Source of the DNA: Bathymodiolus brooksi
Lineage: Eukaryota > Mollusca > Bivalvia > Mytilida > Modiolidae
Length of the DNA: 64,000 bases
Assembly (NCBI GenBank): GCA_963680875.1
Contig: OY804583.1
Coordinates: 34,275,331-34,339,330, forward strand
Reading direction: 5' to 3'
Below the pieces are notes generated by a model. It had not been told where the DNA came from. It ran no database searches and saw nothing but the letters and a program-made list of their open reading frames with translations. Shown here piece after piece: positions 40,201 to 53,300 of the stretch; the first letter of the stretch is position 1, and each line of letters begins with the position of its first letter. The translations under genes and the position numbers were made by a program.

Positions 40201-40529
40201 TTGGTGTTTAACGACACTGTCAACAATGTGTCAGGTATAGCGTATAACATGCTGGCCAGTTTTATTGGTGTTTAACGACACTTTCAACAATATGTCAGGT
40301 ATAACGTAGAACATGGTGACCAGTTTTATTGTTGCTTAACGACACTTTCAACAATGTGTCAGGTATAACGTAGAACATGGTGACCAGTTTTATTGGTGTT
40401 TACCGACACTTTCAACAATGTTTCAGGTATAACGTAGAACATGGTGACCAGTTTTATTGGTGTTTGACGCCACTTTCAACAATGTTAGTTATAGTGTAGA
40501 ACATGGTGACCAGTTTTATTGGTGTTTAA
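40201..40529 (+). repeat. 329-bp spacer between the 3.5-kb copies (satellite)
   Basis: About five monomers: gctggcc, ttgttgctt, canonical, a taccgacac...gtttcagg monomer and a start of tttgacgcc. The same series, including the rare taccgacac and tttgacgcc, lies at 44831-45159 at an offset of 4630 bp, and the match runs on to about 40590/45220. The spacer is therefore a relative of the sequence just beyond copy 2. Confidence 0.87.
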
Positions 40530-43500
40530 CGACACTTTCAACAATGTGTCAGGTATAACGTAGAACATGGTGACCAGTTTTATTGGTGTTTAACGACACT
40601 TTCAACAATGTGTCAGGTATAACGTATGACATGGTGACCAGTTTTATTGGTGTTTAACGCCACTTTCAACAATGTTAGTTATAGCGTAGAACATGGTGAC
40701 CAGTTTTATTGGTGTTTAATGCAACTTTCAACAATGTGTCAGGTATAACGTAGAACATGGTGACCAGTTTTATTGGTGTTTAATGCCACTTTCAACAATG
40801 TTAGTTATAGTGTAGAACATGGTGACCAGTTTTATTGGTGTTTATTGACACTTTCAACAATGTGTCAGTTATAATGTAGAACATGGTGAACAGTTTTATT
40901 GGTGTTTAACGACACTGTCAACAATGTGTCAGGTATAGCGTATAACATGCTGGCCAGTTTTATTGGTGTTTAACGACACTTTCAACAATATGTCAGGTAT
41001 AACGTAGAACATGGTGACCAGTTTTATTGGTGCTTAACGCCACTTTCAACAATGTGTCAGGTATAACGTAGAACATGGTGACCTATTTTATTGGTGCTTA
41101 ACGACACTTTCAACAATGTGTCAGGTATAATGTAGAACATGGTGACCAGTTTTATTGGTGTTTAACGCCACTTTCAACAATGTAGTTATAGTGTAGTACA
41201 TGGTGACCAGTTTTATTGGTGTTTAACGACACTTTCAACAATGTGTCAGTTATAACATAGAACATGGTGAACAGTTTTAATGGTGTTTAACAACACTTTC
41301 AACAATGTGTCAGGTATAATGTAGAACATGGTGACCAGTTTTATTGGTGTTTAACGACACTTTCAACAATGTGTCAGGTATAACATAGAACATGGTGACC
41401 AGTTTTATTGGTGTTTAACGACACTTTCAACAATGTGTCAGGTATAACGTAGAACATGGTGACCAGTTTTATTGGTGTTTATTAACACTTTCAACAATGT
41501 GTCAGGTATAACGTATTACATGGTGACCAGTTTTATTGGTTTTTAACGACACTCAACAATGTGTCAGGTATAATGTAGAACATGGTGACCAGTTTTATTG
41601 GTGTTTAACGCCACTTTCAACAATGTTAGTTATAGTGTAGAACATGGTGACCAGTTTTATTGGTGTTTAACGACACTTTCAACAATGTGTCAGGTATAAT
41701 GTAGAACATGGTGACCAGTTTTATTGGTGTTTAACGCCACTTACAACAATGTTAGTTATAGTGTAGAACATGGTGACCTGTTTTATTGGTGTTTAACCCA
41801 CTTTCAACAATGTTAGTTATAGTGTAGAACATGGTGACCAGTTTTATTGGTGTTTAATGCCACTTTCAACAATGTGTCAGGTATAACGTAGAACATGGTG
41901 ACCAGTTTTATTGATGTTTAACAACACTTTCAACAATGTGTCAGGTATAACGTAGAACATGGTGACCCATTTAATTGGTGTTTATCGACACTTTCAACAA
42001 TGTGTCAGGTATAACGTAGAACATGGTGACCAGTTTTATTGGTGTTTAACGACACTTTCAACAATGTGTCAGGTATAACGTATGACATGGTGACCAGTTT
42101 TATTGGTGTTTAATGCCACTTTCAACAATGTTAGTTATAGCGTAGAACATGGTGACCAGTTTTATTGGTGTTTAATCACACTTTCAACAATGTGTCAGGT
42201 ATAACGTAGAACATGGTGACCAGTTTTATTGGTGTTTAACGACACTTTCAACAATGTGTCAGGTATAACATAGAACATGGTGACCAGTTTTATTGGTGCT
42301 TAACGACACTTTCAACAATGTGTCAGGTATAACGTAGAACATGGTGACCAGTTTTATTGGTGTTTAATGCCACTTTCAACAATGTTAGTTATAGTGTAGA
42401 ACATGGTGACCAGTTTTATTGGTGTTTAACGACACTTTCAACAATATGTCAGGTATAACGTAGAACATGGTGACCAGTTTTATTGTTGCTTAACGACACT
42501 TTCAACAATGTGTCAGGTATAACGTAGAACATGGTGACCAGTTTTATTGGTGTTTAACGACACTTTCAACAATATGTCAGGTATAGCGTAGAACATGGTG
42601 ATCAGTTTTATTGGTGTTTAACGCCACTTTCAACAATGTTAGTTATAGTGTAGAACATGGTGACCAGTTTTATTGGTGTTTATCGACACTTTCAACAATG
42701 TGTCAGGTATAACGTAGAACATGGTTACCAGTTTTATTGGTGTTTTTACGCCACTTTCAACAATGTAGTTATAGTGTAGAACATGGTGACCAGTTTTATT
42801 GGTGTTTAACGACACTTTCAACAATGTGTCAGTTATAACGTAGAACATGGTGAACAGTTTTATTGCTGTTTAACAACACTTTCAACAATGTGTCAGGTAT
42901 AATGTAGAACATGGTGACCAGTTTTATTGGTGTTTAACGACACTTTCAACAACGTGTCAGGTATAACGTAGAACATGGTGACCAGTTTTATTGGTGTTTA
43001 TTAACACTTTCAACAATGTGTCAGGTATAACGTAGAACATGGTGACCAGTTTTATTGGTGTTTAGCGACACTCAACAATATGTCAGGTATAATGTAGAAC
43101 ATGGTGACCAGTTTTATTGGTGTTTAACGCCACTTTCAACAATGTTAGTTATAGTGTAGAACATGGTGACCAGTTTTATTGGTGTTTAACGACACTTTCA
43201 ACAATGTGTCAGGTATAATGTAGAACATGGTGACCAGTTTTATTGGTGTTTAATGCCACTTTCAACAATGTTAGTTATAGTGTAGAACATGGTGACCAGT
43301 TTTATTGGTGTTTAATGCCACTTTCAACAATGTGTCAGGTATAACGTAGAACATGGTGACCAGTTTTATTGATGTTTAACAACACTTTCAACAATGTGTC
43401 AGGTATAACGTAGAACATGGTGACCCGTTTAATTGGTGTTTATCGACACTTTCAACAATGTGTCAGGTATAACGTAGAACATGGTGACCAGTTTTATTGG

Positions 43501-44004
43501 TGTTTAACCACACTTTCAACAATGTGTCAGGTTTAACGTATGACATGGTGACCAGTTTTATTGGTGTTTAACGCCACTTTCAACAATGTTAGTTATAGCG
43601 TAGAACATGGTGACCAGTTTTATTGGTGTTTAATGCCACTTTCAACAATGTGTCAGGTATAACGTAGAACATGGTGACCAGTTTTATTGGTGTTTAACGA
43701 CACTTTCAACAATGTGTCAGGTATAACATAGAACATGGTGACCAGTTTTATTGGTGCTTAACGACACTTTCAACAATGTGTCAGGTATAACGTAGAACGT
43801 GGTGACCAGTTTTATTGGTGTTTAACGCCACTTTCAACAATGCTAGTTATAGTGTAGAACATGGTGACCAGTTTTATTGGTGTTTAACGACACTGTCAAC
43901 AATGTGTCAGGTATAGCGTATAACATGCTGGCCAGTTTTATTGGTGTTTAACGACATTTTCAACAATATGTCAGGTATAACGTAGAACATGGTGACCAGT
44001 TTTA
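40530..44004 (+). repeat. 3.5-kb segmental duplication, copy 2 (one monomer shorter)
   Basis: It corresponds to 36662-40200. The missing monomer lies near 42420, where the series goes straight from a gttag monomer to a caatatg monomer without the cactgtc...gctggcc unit present at 38564. Small private changes were seen, such as ggtgtttatcgac (41980) against ggtatttatcgac (38110) and tttagcgacactcaac (43062) against tttaacgacactcaac (39258). The stop-poor 210-bp stretch at 38835-39044 is repeated here at 42639-42848. Confidence 0.92.
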
Positions 44005-45602
44005 TTGTTGCTTAACGACACTTTCAACAATGTGTCAGGTATAACGTAGAACATGGTGACCAGTTTTATTGGTGTTTAACGACACTTTCAACAATGTGTC
44101 AGGTATAACGTAGAACATGGTGATCAGTTTTATTGGTGTTTAACGCCACTTTCAACAATGTTAGTTATAGTGTAGAACATGGTGACCAGGTTTATTGGTG
44201 TTTAACGACACTTTCAACAATATGTCAGGTATAACGTAGAACATGGTGACCAGTTTTATTGATGTTTAACGCCACTTTCAACAATGTTAGTTATAGTGTA
44301 GAACATGGTGACCAGTTTTATTGGTGTTTAACGACACTTTCAACAATGTGTCAGTTATAACGTAGAACATGGTGAACAGTTTTATTGGTGTTTAACGACA
44401 CTGTCAACAATGTGTCAGGTATAGCGTATAACATGCTGGCCAGTTTTATTGGTGTTTAACGACACTTTCAACAATATGTCAGGTATAACGTAGAACATGG
44501 TGACCAGTTTTATTGGTGCTTAACGCCACTTTCAACAATGTGTCAGGTATAACGTAGAACATGGTGACCTGTTTTATTGGTGCTTAACGACACTTTCAAC
44601 AATGTGTCAGGTATAATGTAGAACATGGTGACCAGTTTTATTGGTGTTTATCGACACTTTCAACAATGTGTCAGGTATAGCGTAGAACATGGTGACCAGT
44701 TTTATTGGTGTTTAACGCCATTTTCAACAATGTTAGTTATAGTGTAGAACATGGTGACCAGTTTTATTGGTGTTTAACGACACTTTCAACAATGTGTCAG
44801 CTATAACGTAGAACATGGTGAACAGTTTTATTGGTGTTTAACGACACTGTCAACAATGTGTCAGGTATAGCGTATAACATGCTGGCCAGTTTTATTGGTG
44901 TTTAACGACACTTTCAACAATATGTCAGGTATAACGTAGAACATGGTGACCAGTTTTATTGTTGCTTAACGACACTTTCAACAATGTGTCAGGTATAACG
45001 TAGAACATGGTGACCAGTTTTATTGGTGTTTACCGACACTTTCAACAATGTTTCAGGTATAACGTAGAACATGGTGACCAGTTTTATTGGTGTTTGACGC
45101 CACTTTCAACAATGTTAGTTATAGTGTAGAACATGGTGACCAGTTTTATTGGTGTTTAACGACACTTTCAACAATGTGTCAGGTATAACGTAGAACATGG
45201 TGACCAGTTTTATTGGTGTTTAACACCACTTTCAACAATGTTAGTTATAGTGTAGAACATGGTGACCAGTTTTATTGGTGTTTAACGACACTTTCAACAA
45301 TGTGTCAGTTATAACGTAGAACATGGTGAACAGTTTTATTGGTGTTTAACGACACCGTCAACAATGTGCCAGGTATAGCGTATAACATGCTGGCCAGTTT
45401 TATTGGTGTTTAACGACACTTTCAACAATATGTCAGGTATAACGTAGAACATGGTGACCAGTTTTATTGGTGCTTAACGACACTTTCAACAATGTGTCAG
45501 GTATAACGTAGAACATGGTGACCTGTTTTATTGGTGCTTAACGACACTTTCAACAATGTGTCAGGTATAATGTAGAACATGGTGACCAGTTTTATTGGTG
45601 TT
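44005..45602 (+). repeat. Satellite segment between the 3.5-kb pair and the super-repeat
   Basis: It contains three gctggcc monomers, at about 44400, 44850 and 45355, and ttgttgctt monomers. Its central part, 44831-45220, repeats 40201-40590. Private changes include gaccaggtttattgg (44187), gtcagctataac (44809) and cacacc-type heads such as gacaccgtcaacaatgtgcc (45351). No gene or other element is seen. Confidence 0.77.
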
Positions 45603-48600
45603 TATCGACACTTTCAACAATGTGACAGGTATAACTTAGAACATGGTGACCAGTTTTATTGGTGTTTAACGCCACTTTCAACAATGTAGTTATAGTGTAG
45701 AACATGGTGACCAGTTTTATTGGTGTTTAACGTCACTTTCAACAATGTGTCAGTTATGACGTAGAACATGGTGAACAGTTTTATTGGTGTTTAACGACAC
45801 TTTCAACAATGTGTCAGGTATAGCGTATAACATGCTGGCCAGTTTTATTGGTGTTTAATGACACTTTCAACAATATGTCAGGTATAACGTAGAACATGGT
45901 GACCAGTTTTATTGTTGCTTAACGACACTTTCAACAATGTGTCAGGTATAACGTAGAACATGGTGACCAGTTTTATTGGTGTTTAACGACACTTTCAACA
46001 ATGTGTCAGGTATAACGTAGAACATGGTGATCAGTTTTATTGGTGTTTAACGCCACTTTCAACAATGTTAGTTATAGTGTAGAACATGGTGACCAGTTTT
46101 ATTGGTGTTTAACGCCACTTTCAACAATGTAGTTATAGTGTAGAACATGGTGACCAGTTTTATTGGTGTTTAACGTCACTTTCAACAATGTGTCAGTTAT
46201 AACGTAGAACATGGTGAACAGTTTTATTGGTGTTTAACGACACTTTCAACAATGTGTCAGGTATAATGTAGAACATGGTGACCAGTTTTATTGGTGTTTA
46301 ACGACACTTTCAACAATGTGTCAGGTATAACATAGAACATGGTGACCAGTTTTATTGGTTTTTAACGACACTTTCAACAATGTGTCAGGTATAACGTAGA
46401 ACATGGTGACCAGTTTTATTGGTGTTTATTAACACTTTCAACAATGTGTCAGGTATAACGTATTACATGGTGACCAGTTTTATTGGTGTTTAACGACACT
46501 CAACAATATGTCAGGAATAATGTAGAACATGGTGACCAGTTTTATTGGTGTTTAACGCCACTTTCTACAATGTTAGTTATAGTGTAGAACATGGTGACCA
46601 GTTTTATTGGTGTTTAACGACACTTTCAACAATGTGTCAGGTATAATGTAGAACATGGTGACCAGTTTTATTGGTGTTTAACGCCACTTTCAACAATGTT
46701 AGTTATAGTGTAGAACATGGTGACCAGTTTTATTGGTGTTTAATGCCACTTTCAACAATGTGTCAGGTATAACGTAGAACATGGTGACCAGTTTTATTGA
46801 TGTTTAACAACACTTTCAACAATGTGTCAGGTATAACGTAGAACATGGTGACCCATTTAATTGGTGTTTATCGACACTTTCAACAATGTGTCAGGTATAA
46901 CGTAGAACATGGTGACCAGTTTTATTGGTGTTTAACGACACTTTCAACAATGTGTCAGATATAGCGTATGACATGGTGACCAGTTTTATTGGTGTTTAAC
47001 GACACTTTCAACAATGTGTCAGGTATAACATAGAACATGGTGACCAGTTTTATTGGTGCTTAACGACACTTTTAACAATGTGTCAGGTATAACGTAGAAC
47101 ATGGTGACCAGTTTTATTGGTGTTTAACGACACTCAACAATATGTCAGGTATAATGTAGAACATGGTGACCAGTTTTATTGGTGATTAACGCCACTTTCA
47201 ACAATGTTAGTTATAGTGTAGAACATGGTGACCAGTTTTATTGGTGTTTAACGACACTTTCAACAATGTGTCAGGTATAATGTAGAACATGGTGACCAGT
47301 TTTATTGGTGTTTAACGCCACTTTCAACAATGTTAGTTATAGTGTAGAACATGGTGACCAGTTTTATTGGTGTTTAATGCCACTTTCAACAATGTGTCAG
47401 GTATAACGTAGAACATGGTGACCAGTTTTATTGATGTTTAACAACACTTTCAACAATGTGTCAGGTATAACGTAGAACATGGTGACCCGTTTAATTGGTG
47501 TTTATCGACACTTTCAACAATGTGTCAGGTATAACGTAGAACATGGTGACCAGTTTTATTGGTGTTTAACCACACTTTCAACAATGTGTCAGGTTTAACG
47601 TATGACATGGTGACCAGTTTTATTGGTGTTTAACGCCACTTTCAACAATGTTAGTTATAGCGTAGAACATGGTGACCAGTTTTATTGGTGTTTAATGCCA
47701 CTTTCAACAATATGTCAGGTATAACGTAGAACATGGTGACCAGTTTTATTGGTGTTTAACGACACTTTCAACAATGTGTCAGGTATAACATAGAACATGG
47801 TGACCAGTTTTATTGGTGCTTAACGACACTTTCAACAATGTGTCAGGTATAACGTAGAACATGGTGACCAGTTTTATTGGTGTTTAATGCCACTTTCAAC
47901 AATGCTAGTTATAGTGTAGAACATGGTGACCAGTTTTATTGGTGTTTAACGACACTGTCAACAATGTGTCAGGTATAGCGTATAACATGCTGGCCAGTTT
48001 TATTGGTGTTTAACGACACTTTCAACAATATGTCAGGTATAACGTAGAACATGGTGACCAGTTTTATTGTTGCTTAACGACACTTTCAACAATGTGTCAG
48101 GTATAACGTAGAACATGGTGACCAGTTTTATTGGTGTTTAACGACACTTTCAACAATGTGTCAGGTATAACGTAGAACATGGTGATCACTTTTATTGGTG
48201 TTTAACGCCACTTTCAACAATGTTAGTTATAGTGTAGAACATGGTGACCAGTTTTATTGGTGTTTAACGACACTTTCAACAATATGTCAGGTATAACGTA
48301 GAACATGGTGACCATTTTTATTGGTGTTTAATGACACTTTCAACAATGTGTCAGTTATAACGTAGAACATGGTGAACAGTTTTATTGCTGTTTAACGACA
48401 CTGTCAACAATGTGTCAGGTATAGCGTATAACATGCTGGCCAGTTTTATTGGTGTTTAACGACACTTTCAACAATATGTCAGGTATAACGTAGAACATGG
48501 TGACCAGTTTTATTGTTGCTTAACGACACTTTCAACAATGTTTCAGGTATAACGTAGAACATGGTGACCAGTTTTATTGGTGTTTAACGACACCTTCAAC

Positions 48601-50364
48601 AATGTGTCAGGTATAACGTAGAACATGGTGATCAGTTTTATTGGTGTTTGACGCCACTTTCAACAATGTTAGTTATAGTGTAGAACATGGTGACCAGTTT
48701 TATTGGTGTTTAACGACACTTTCAACAATGTGTCAGGTATAATGTAGAACATGGTGACCAGTTTTATTGGTGTTTAACCCACTTTCAACAATGTTAGTTA
48801 TAGTGTAGAACATGGTGACCAGTTTTATTGGTGTTTAATGCCACTTTCAACAATGTGTCAGGTATAACGTAGAACATGGTGACCAGTTTTATTGATGTTT
48901 AACAACACTTTCAACAATGTGTCAGGTATAACGTAGAACATGGTGACCCATTTAATTGGTGTTTATCGACACTTTCAACAATGTGTCAGGTATAACGTAG
49001 AACATGGTGACCAGTTTTATTGGTGTTTAACGACACTTTCAACAATGTGTCAGGTATAGCGTATGACATGGTGACCAGTTTTATTGGTGTTTAACGACAC
49101 TTTCAACATTGTGTCAGGTATAACATAGAACATGGTGACCAGTTTTATTGGTGCTTAACGACACTTTTAACAATGTGTCAGGTATAACGTAGAACATGGT
49201 GACCAGTTTTATTGATGTTTAACAACACTTTCAACAATGTGTCAGGTATAACGTAGAACATGGTGACCCGTTTAATTGGTGTTTATCGACACTTTCAACA
49301 ATGTGTCAGGTATAACGTAGAACATGGTGACCAGTTTTATTGGTGTTTAACCACACTTTCAACAATGTGTCAGTTTAACGTATGACATGGTGACCAGTTT
49401 TATTGGTGTTTAACGCCACTTTCAACAATGTTAGTTATAGCGTAGAACATGGTGACCAGTTTTATTGGTGTTTAATGCCACTTTCAACAATATGTCAGGT
49501 ATAACGTAGAACATGGTGACCAGTTTTATTGGTGTTTAACGACACTTTCAACAATGTGTCAGGTATAACATAGAACATGGTGACCAGTTTTATTGGTGCT
49601 TAACGACACTTTCAACAATGTGTCAGGTATAACGTAGAACGTGGTGACCAGTTTTATTGGTGTTTAATGCCACTTTCAACAATGCTAGTTATAGTGTAGA
49701 ACATGGTGACCAGTTTTATTGGTGTTTAACGACACTGTCAACAATGTGTCAGGTATAGCGTATAACATGCTGGCCAGTTTTATTGGTGTTTAACGACACT
49801 TTCAACAATATGTCAGGTATAACGTAGAACATGGTGACCAGTTTTATTGTTGCTTAACGACACTTTCAACAATGTGTCAGGTATAACGTAGAACATGGTG
49901 ACCAGTTTTATTGGTGTTTAACGACACTTTCAACAATGTGTCAGGTATAACGTAGAACATGGTGATCAGATTTATTGGTGTTTAACGCCACTTTCAACAA
50001 TGTTAGTTATAGTGTAGAACATGGTGACCAGTTTTATTGGTGTTTAACGACACTTTCAACAATATGTCAGGTATAACGTAGAACATGGTGACCAGTTTTA
50101 TTGGTGTTTAATGACACTTTCAACAATGTGTCAGTTATAACGTAGAACATGGTGAACAGTTTTATTGGTGTTTAACGACACTGTCAACAATGTGTCAGGT
50201 ATAGCGTATAACATGCTGGCCAGTTTTATTGGTGTTTAACGACACTTTCAACAATATGTCAGGTATAACGTAGAACATGGTGACCAGTTTTATTGTTGCT
50301 TAACGACACTTTCAACAATGTGTCAGGTATAACGTAGAACATGGTGACCAGTTTTATTGGTGTT
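45603..50364 (+). repeat. Super-repeat copy S1 (~4.76 kb)
   Basis: Rare markers define a super-repeat: gtcagttatgacg at 45749, 50511 and 55907; cactttctac near 46560, 51322 and 56718. The S1-to-S2 offset is 4762 bp to the left of about 46.9 kb and 5396 bp to the right of it (atcact at 48185/53581, ttgctg at 48385/53781, gtcagtttaacg at 49369/54765, atcagattt at 49965/55361). The change of 634 bp reflects one fewer 10-monomer cassette in S1 (units at 46547 and 47181). I saw very few other substitutions, for example caacattgtg at 49105. Confidence 0.9.
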
Positions 50365-53300
50365 TGTCGACACTTTCAACAATGTGTCAGGTATAACGTA
50401 GAACATGGTGACCAGTTTTATTGGTGTTTAACGCCACTTTCAACAATGTAGTTATAGTGTAGAACATGGTGACCAGTTTTATTGGTGTTTAACGTCACTT
50501 TCAACAATGTGTCAGTTATGACGTAGAACATGGTGAACAGTTTTATTGGTGTTTAACGACACTTTCAACAATGTGTCAGGTATAGCGTATAACATGCTGG
50601 CCAGTTTTATTGGTGTTTAACGACACTTTCAACAATGTGTCAGGTATAACGTAGAACATGGTGACCAGTTTTATTGTTGCTTAACGACACTTTCAACAAT
50701 GTGTCAGGTATAACGTAGAACATGGTGACCAGTTTTATTGGTGTTTAACGACACTTTCAACAATGTGTCAGGTATAACGTAGAACATGGTGATCAGTTTT
50801 ATTGGTGTTTAACGCCACTTTCAACAATGTTAGTTATAGTGTAGAACATGGTGACCAGTTTTATTGGTGTTTAACGCCACTTTCAACAATGTAGTTATAG
50901 TGTAGAACATGGTGACCAGTTTTATTGGTGTTTAACGTCACTTTCAACAATGTGTCAGTTATAACGTAGAACATGGTGAACAGTTTTATTGGTGTTTAAC
51001 GACACTTTCAACAATGTGTCAGGTATAATGTAGAACATGGTGACCAGTTTTATTGGTGTTTAACGACACTTTCAACAATGTGTCAGGTATAACATAGAAC
51101 ATGGTGACCAGTTTTATTGGTTTTTAACGACACTTTCAACAATGTGTCAGGTATAACGTAGAACATGGTGACCAGTTTTATTGGTGTTTATTAACACTTT
51201 CAACAATGTGTCAGGTATAACGTATTACATGGTGACCAGTTTTATTGGTGTTTAACGACACTCAACAATATGTCAGGAATAATGTAGAACATGGTGACCA
51301 GTTTTATTGGTGTTTAACGCCACTTTCTACAATGTTAGTTATAGTGTAGAACATGGTGACCAGTTTTATTGGTGTTTAACGACACTTTCAACAATGTGTC
51401 AGGTATAATGTAGAACATGGTGACCAGTTTTATTGGTGTTTAACGCCACTTTCAACAATGTTAGTTATAGTGTAGAACATGGTGACCAGTTTTATTGGTG
51501 TTTAATGCCACTTTCAACAATGTGTCAGGTATAACGTAGAACATGGTGACCAGTTTTATTGATGTTTAACAACACTTTCAACAATGTGTCAGGTATAACG
51601 TAGAACATGGTGACCCATTTAATTGGTGTTTATCGACACTTTCAACAATGTGTCAGGTATAACGTAGAACATGGTGACCAGTTTTATTGGTGTTTAACGA
51701 CACTTTCAACAATGTGTCAGGTATAGCGTATGACATGGTGACCAGTTTTATTGGTGTTTAACGACACTTTCAACAATGTGTCAGGTATAACATAGAACAT
51801 GGTGACCAGTTTTATTGGTGCTTAACGACACTTTTAACAATGTGTCAGGTATAACGTAGAACATGGTGACCAGTTTTATTGGTGTTTAACGACACTCAAC
51901 AATATGTCAGGTATAATGTAGAACATGGTGACCAGTTTTATTGGTGATTAACGCCACTTTCAACAATGTTAGTTATAGTGTAGAACATGGTGACCAGTTT
52001 TATTGGTGTTTAACGACACTTTCAACAATGTGTCAGGTATAATGTAGAACATGGTGACCAGTTTTATTGGTGTTTAACGCCACTTTCAACAATGTTAGTT
52101 ATAGTGTAGAACATGGTGACCAGTTTTATTGGTGTTTAATGCCACTTTCAACAATGTGTCAGGTATAACGTAGAACATGGTGACCAGTTTTATTGATGTT
52201 TAACAACACTTTCAACAATGTGTCAGGTATAACGTAGAACATGGTGACCCATTTAATTGGTGTTTATCGACACTTTCAACAATGTGTCAGGTATAACGTA
52301 GAACATGGTGACCAGTTTTATTGGTGTTTAACGACACTTTCAACAATGTGTCAGATATAGCGTATGACATGGTGACCAGTTTTATTGGTGTTTAACGACA
52401 CTTTCAACAATGTGTCAGGTATAACATAGAACATGGTGACCAGTTTTATTGGTGCTTAACGACACTTTTAACAATGTGTCAGGTATAACGTAGAACATGG
52501 TGACCAGTTTTATTGGTGTTTAACGACACTCAACAATATGTCAGGTATAATGTAGAACATGGTGACCAGTTTTATTGGTGATTAACGCCACTTTCAACAA
52601 TGTTAGTTATAGTGTAGAACATGGTGACCAGTTTTATTGGTGTTTAACGACACTTTCAACAATGTGTCAGGTATAATGTAGAACATGGTGACCAGTTTTA
52701 TTGGTGTTTAACGCCACTTTCAACAATGTTAGTTATAGTGTAGAACATGGTGACCAGTTTTATTGGTGTTTAATGCCACTTTCAACAATGTGTCAGGTAT
52801 AACGTAGAACATGGTGACCAGTTTTATTGATGTTTAACAACACTTTCAACAATGTGTCAGGTATAACGTAGAACATGGTGACCCGTTTAATTGGTGTTTA
52901 TCGACACTTTCAACAATGTGTCAGGTATAACGTAGAACATGGTGACCAGTTTTATTGGTGTTTAACCACACTTTCAACAATGTGTCAGGTTTAACGTATG
53001 ACATGGTGACCAGTTTTATTGGTGTTTAACGCCACTTTCAACAATGTTAGTTATAGCGTAGAACATGGTGACCAGTTTTATTGGTGTTTAATGCCACTTT
53101 CAACAATATGTCAGGTATAACGTAGAACATGGTGACCAGTTTTATTGGTGTTTAACGACACTTTCAACAATGTGTCAGGTATAACATAGAACATGGTGAC
53201 CAGTTTTATTGGTGCTTAACGACACTTTCAACAATGTGTCAGGTATAACGTAGAACATGGTGACCAGTTTTATTGGTGTTTAATGCCACTTTCAACAATG

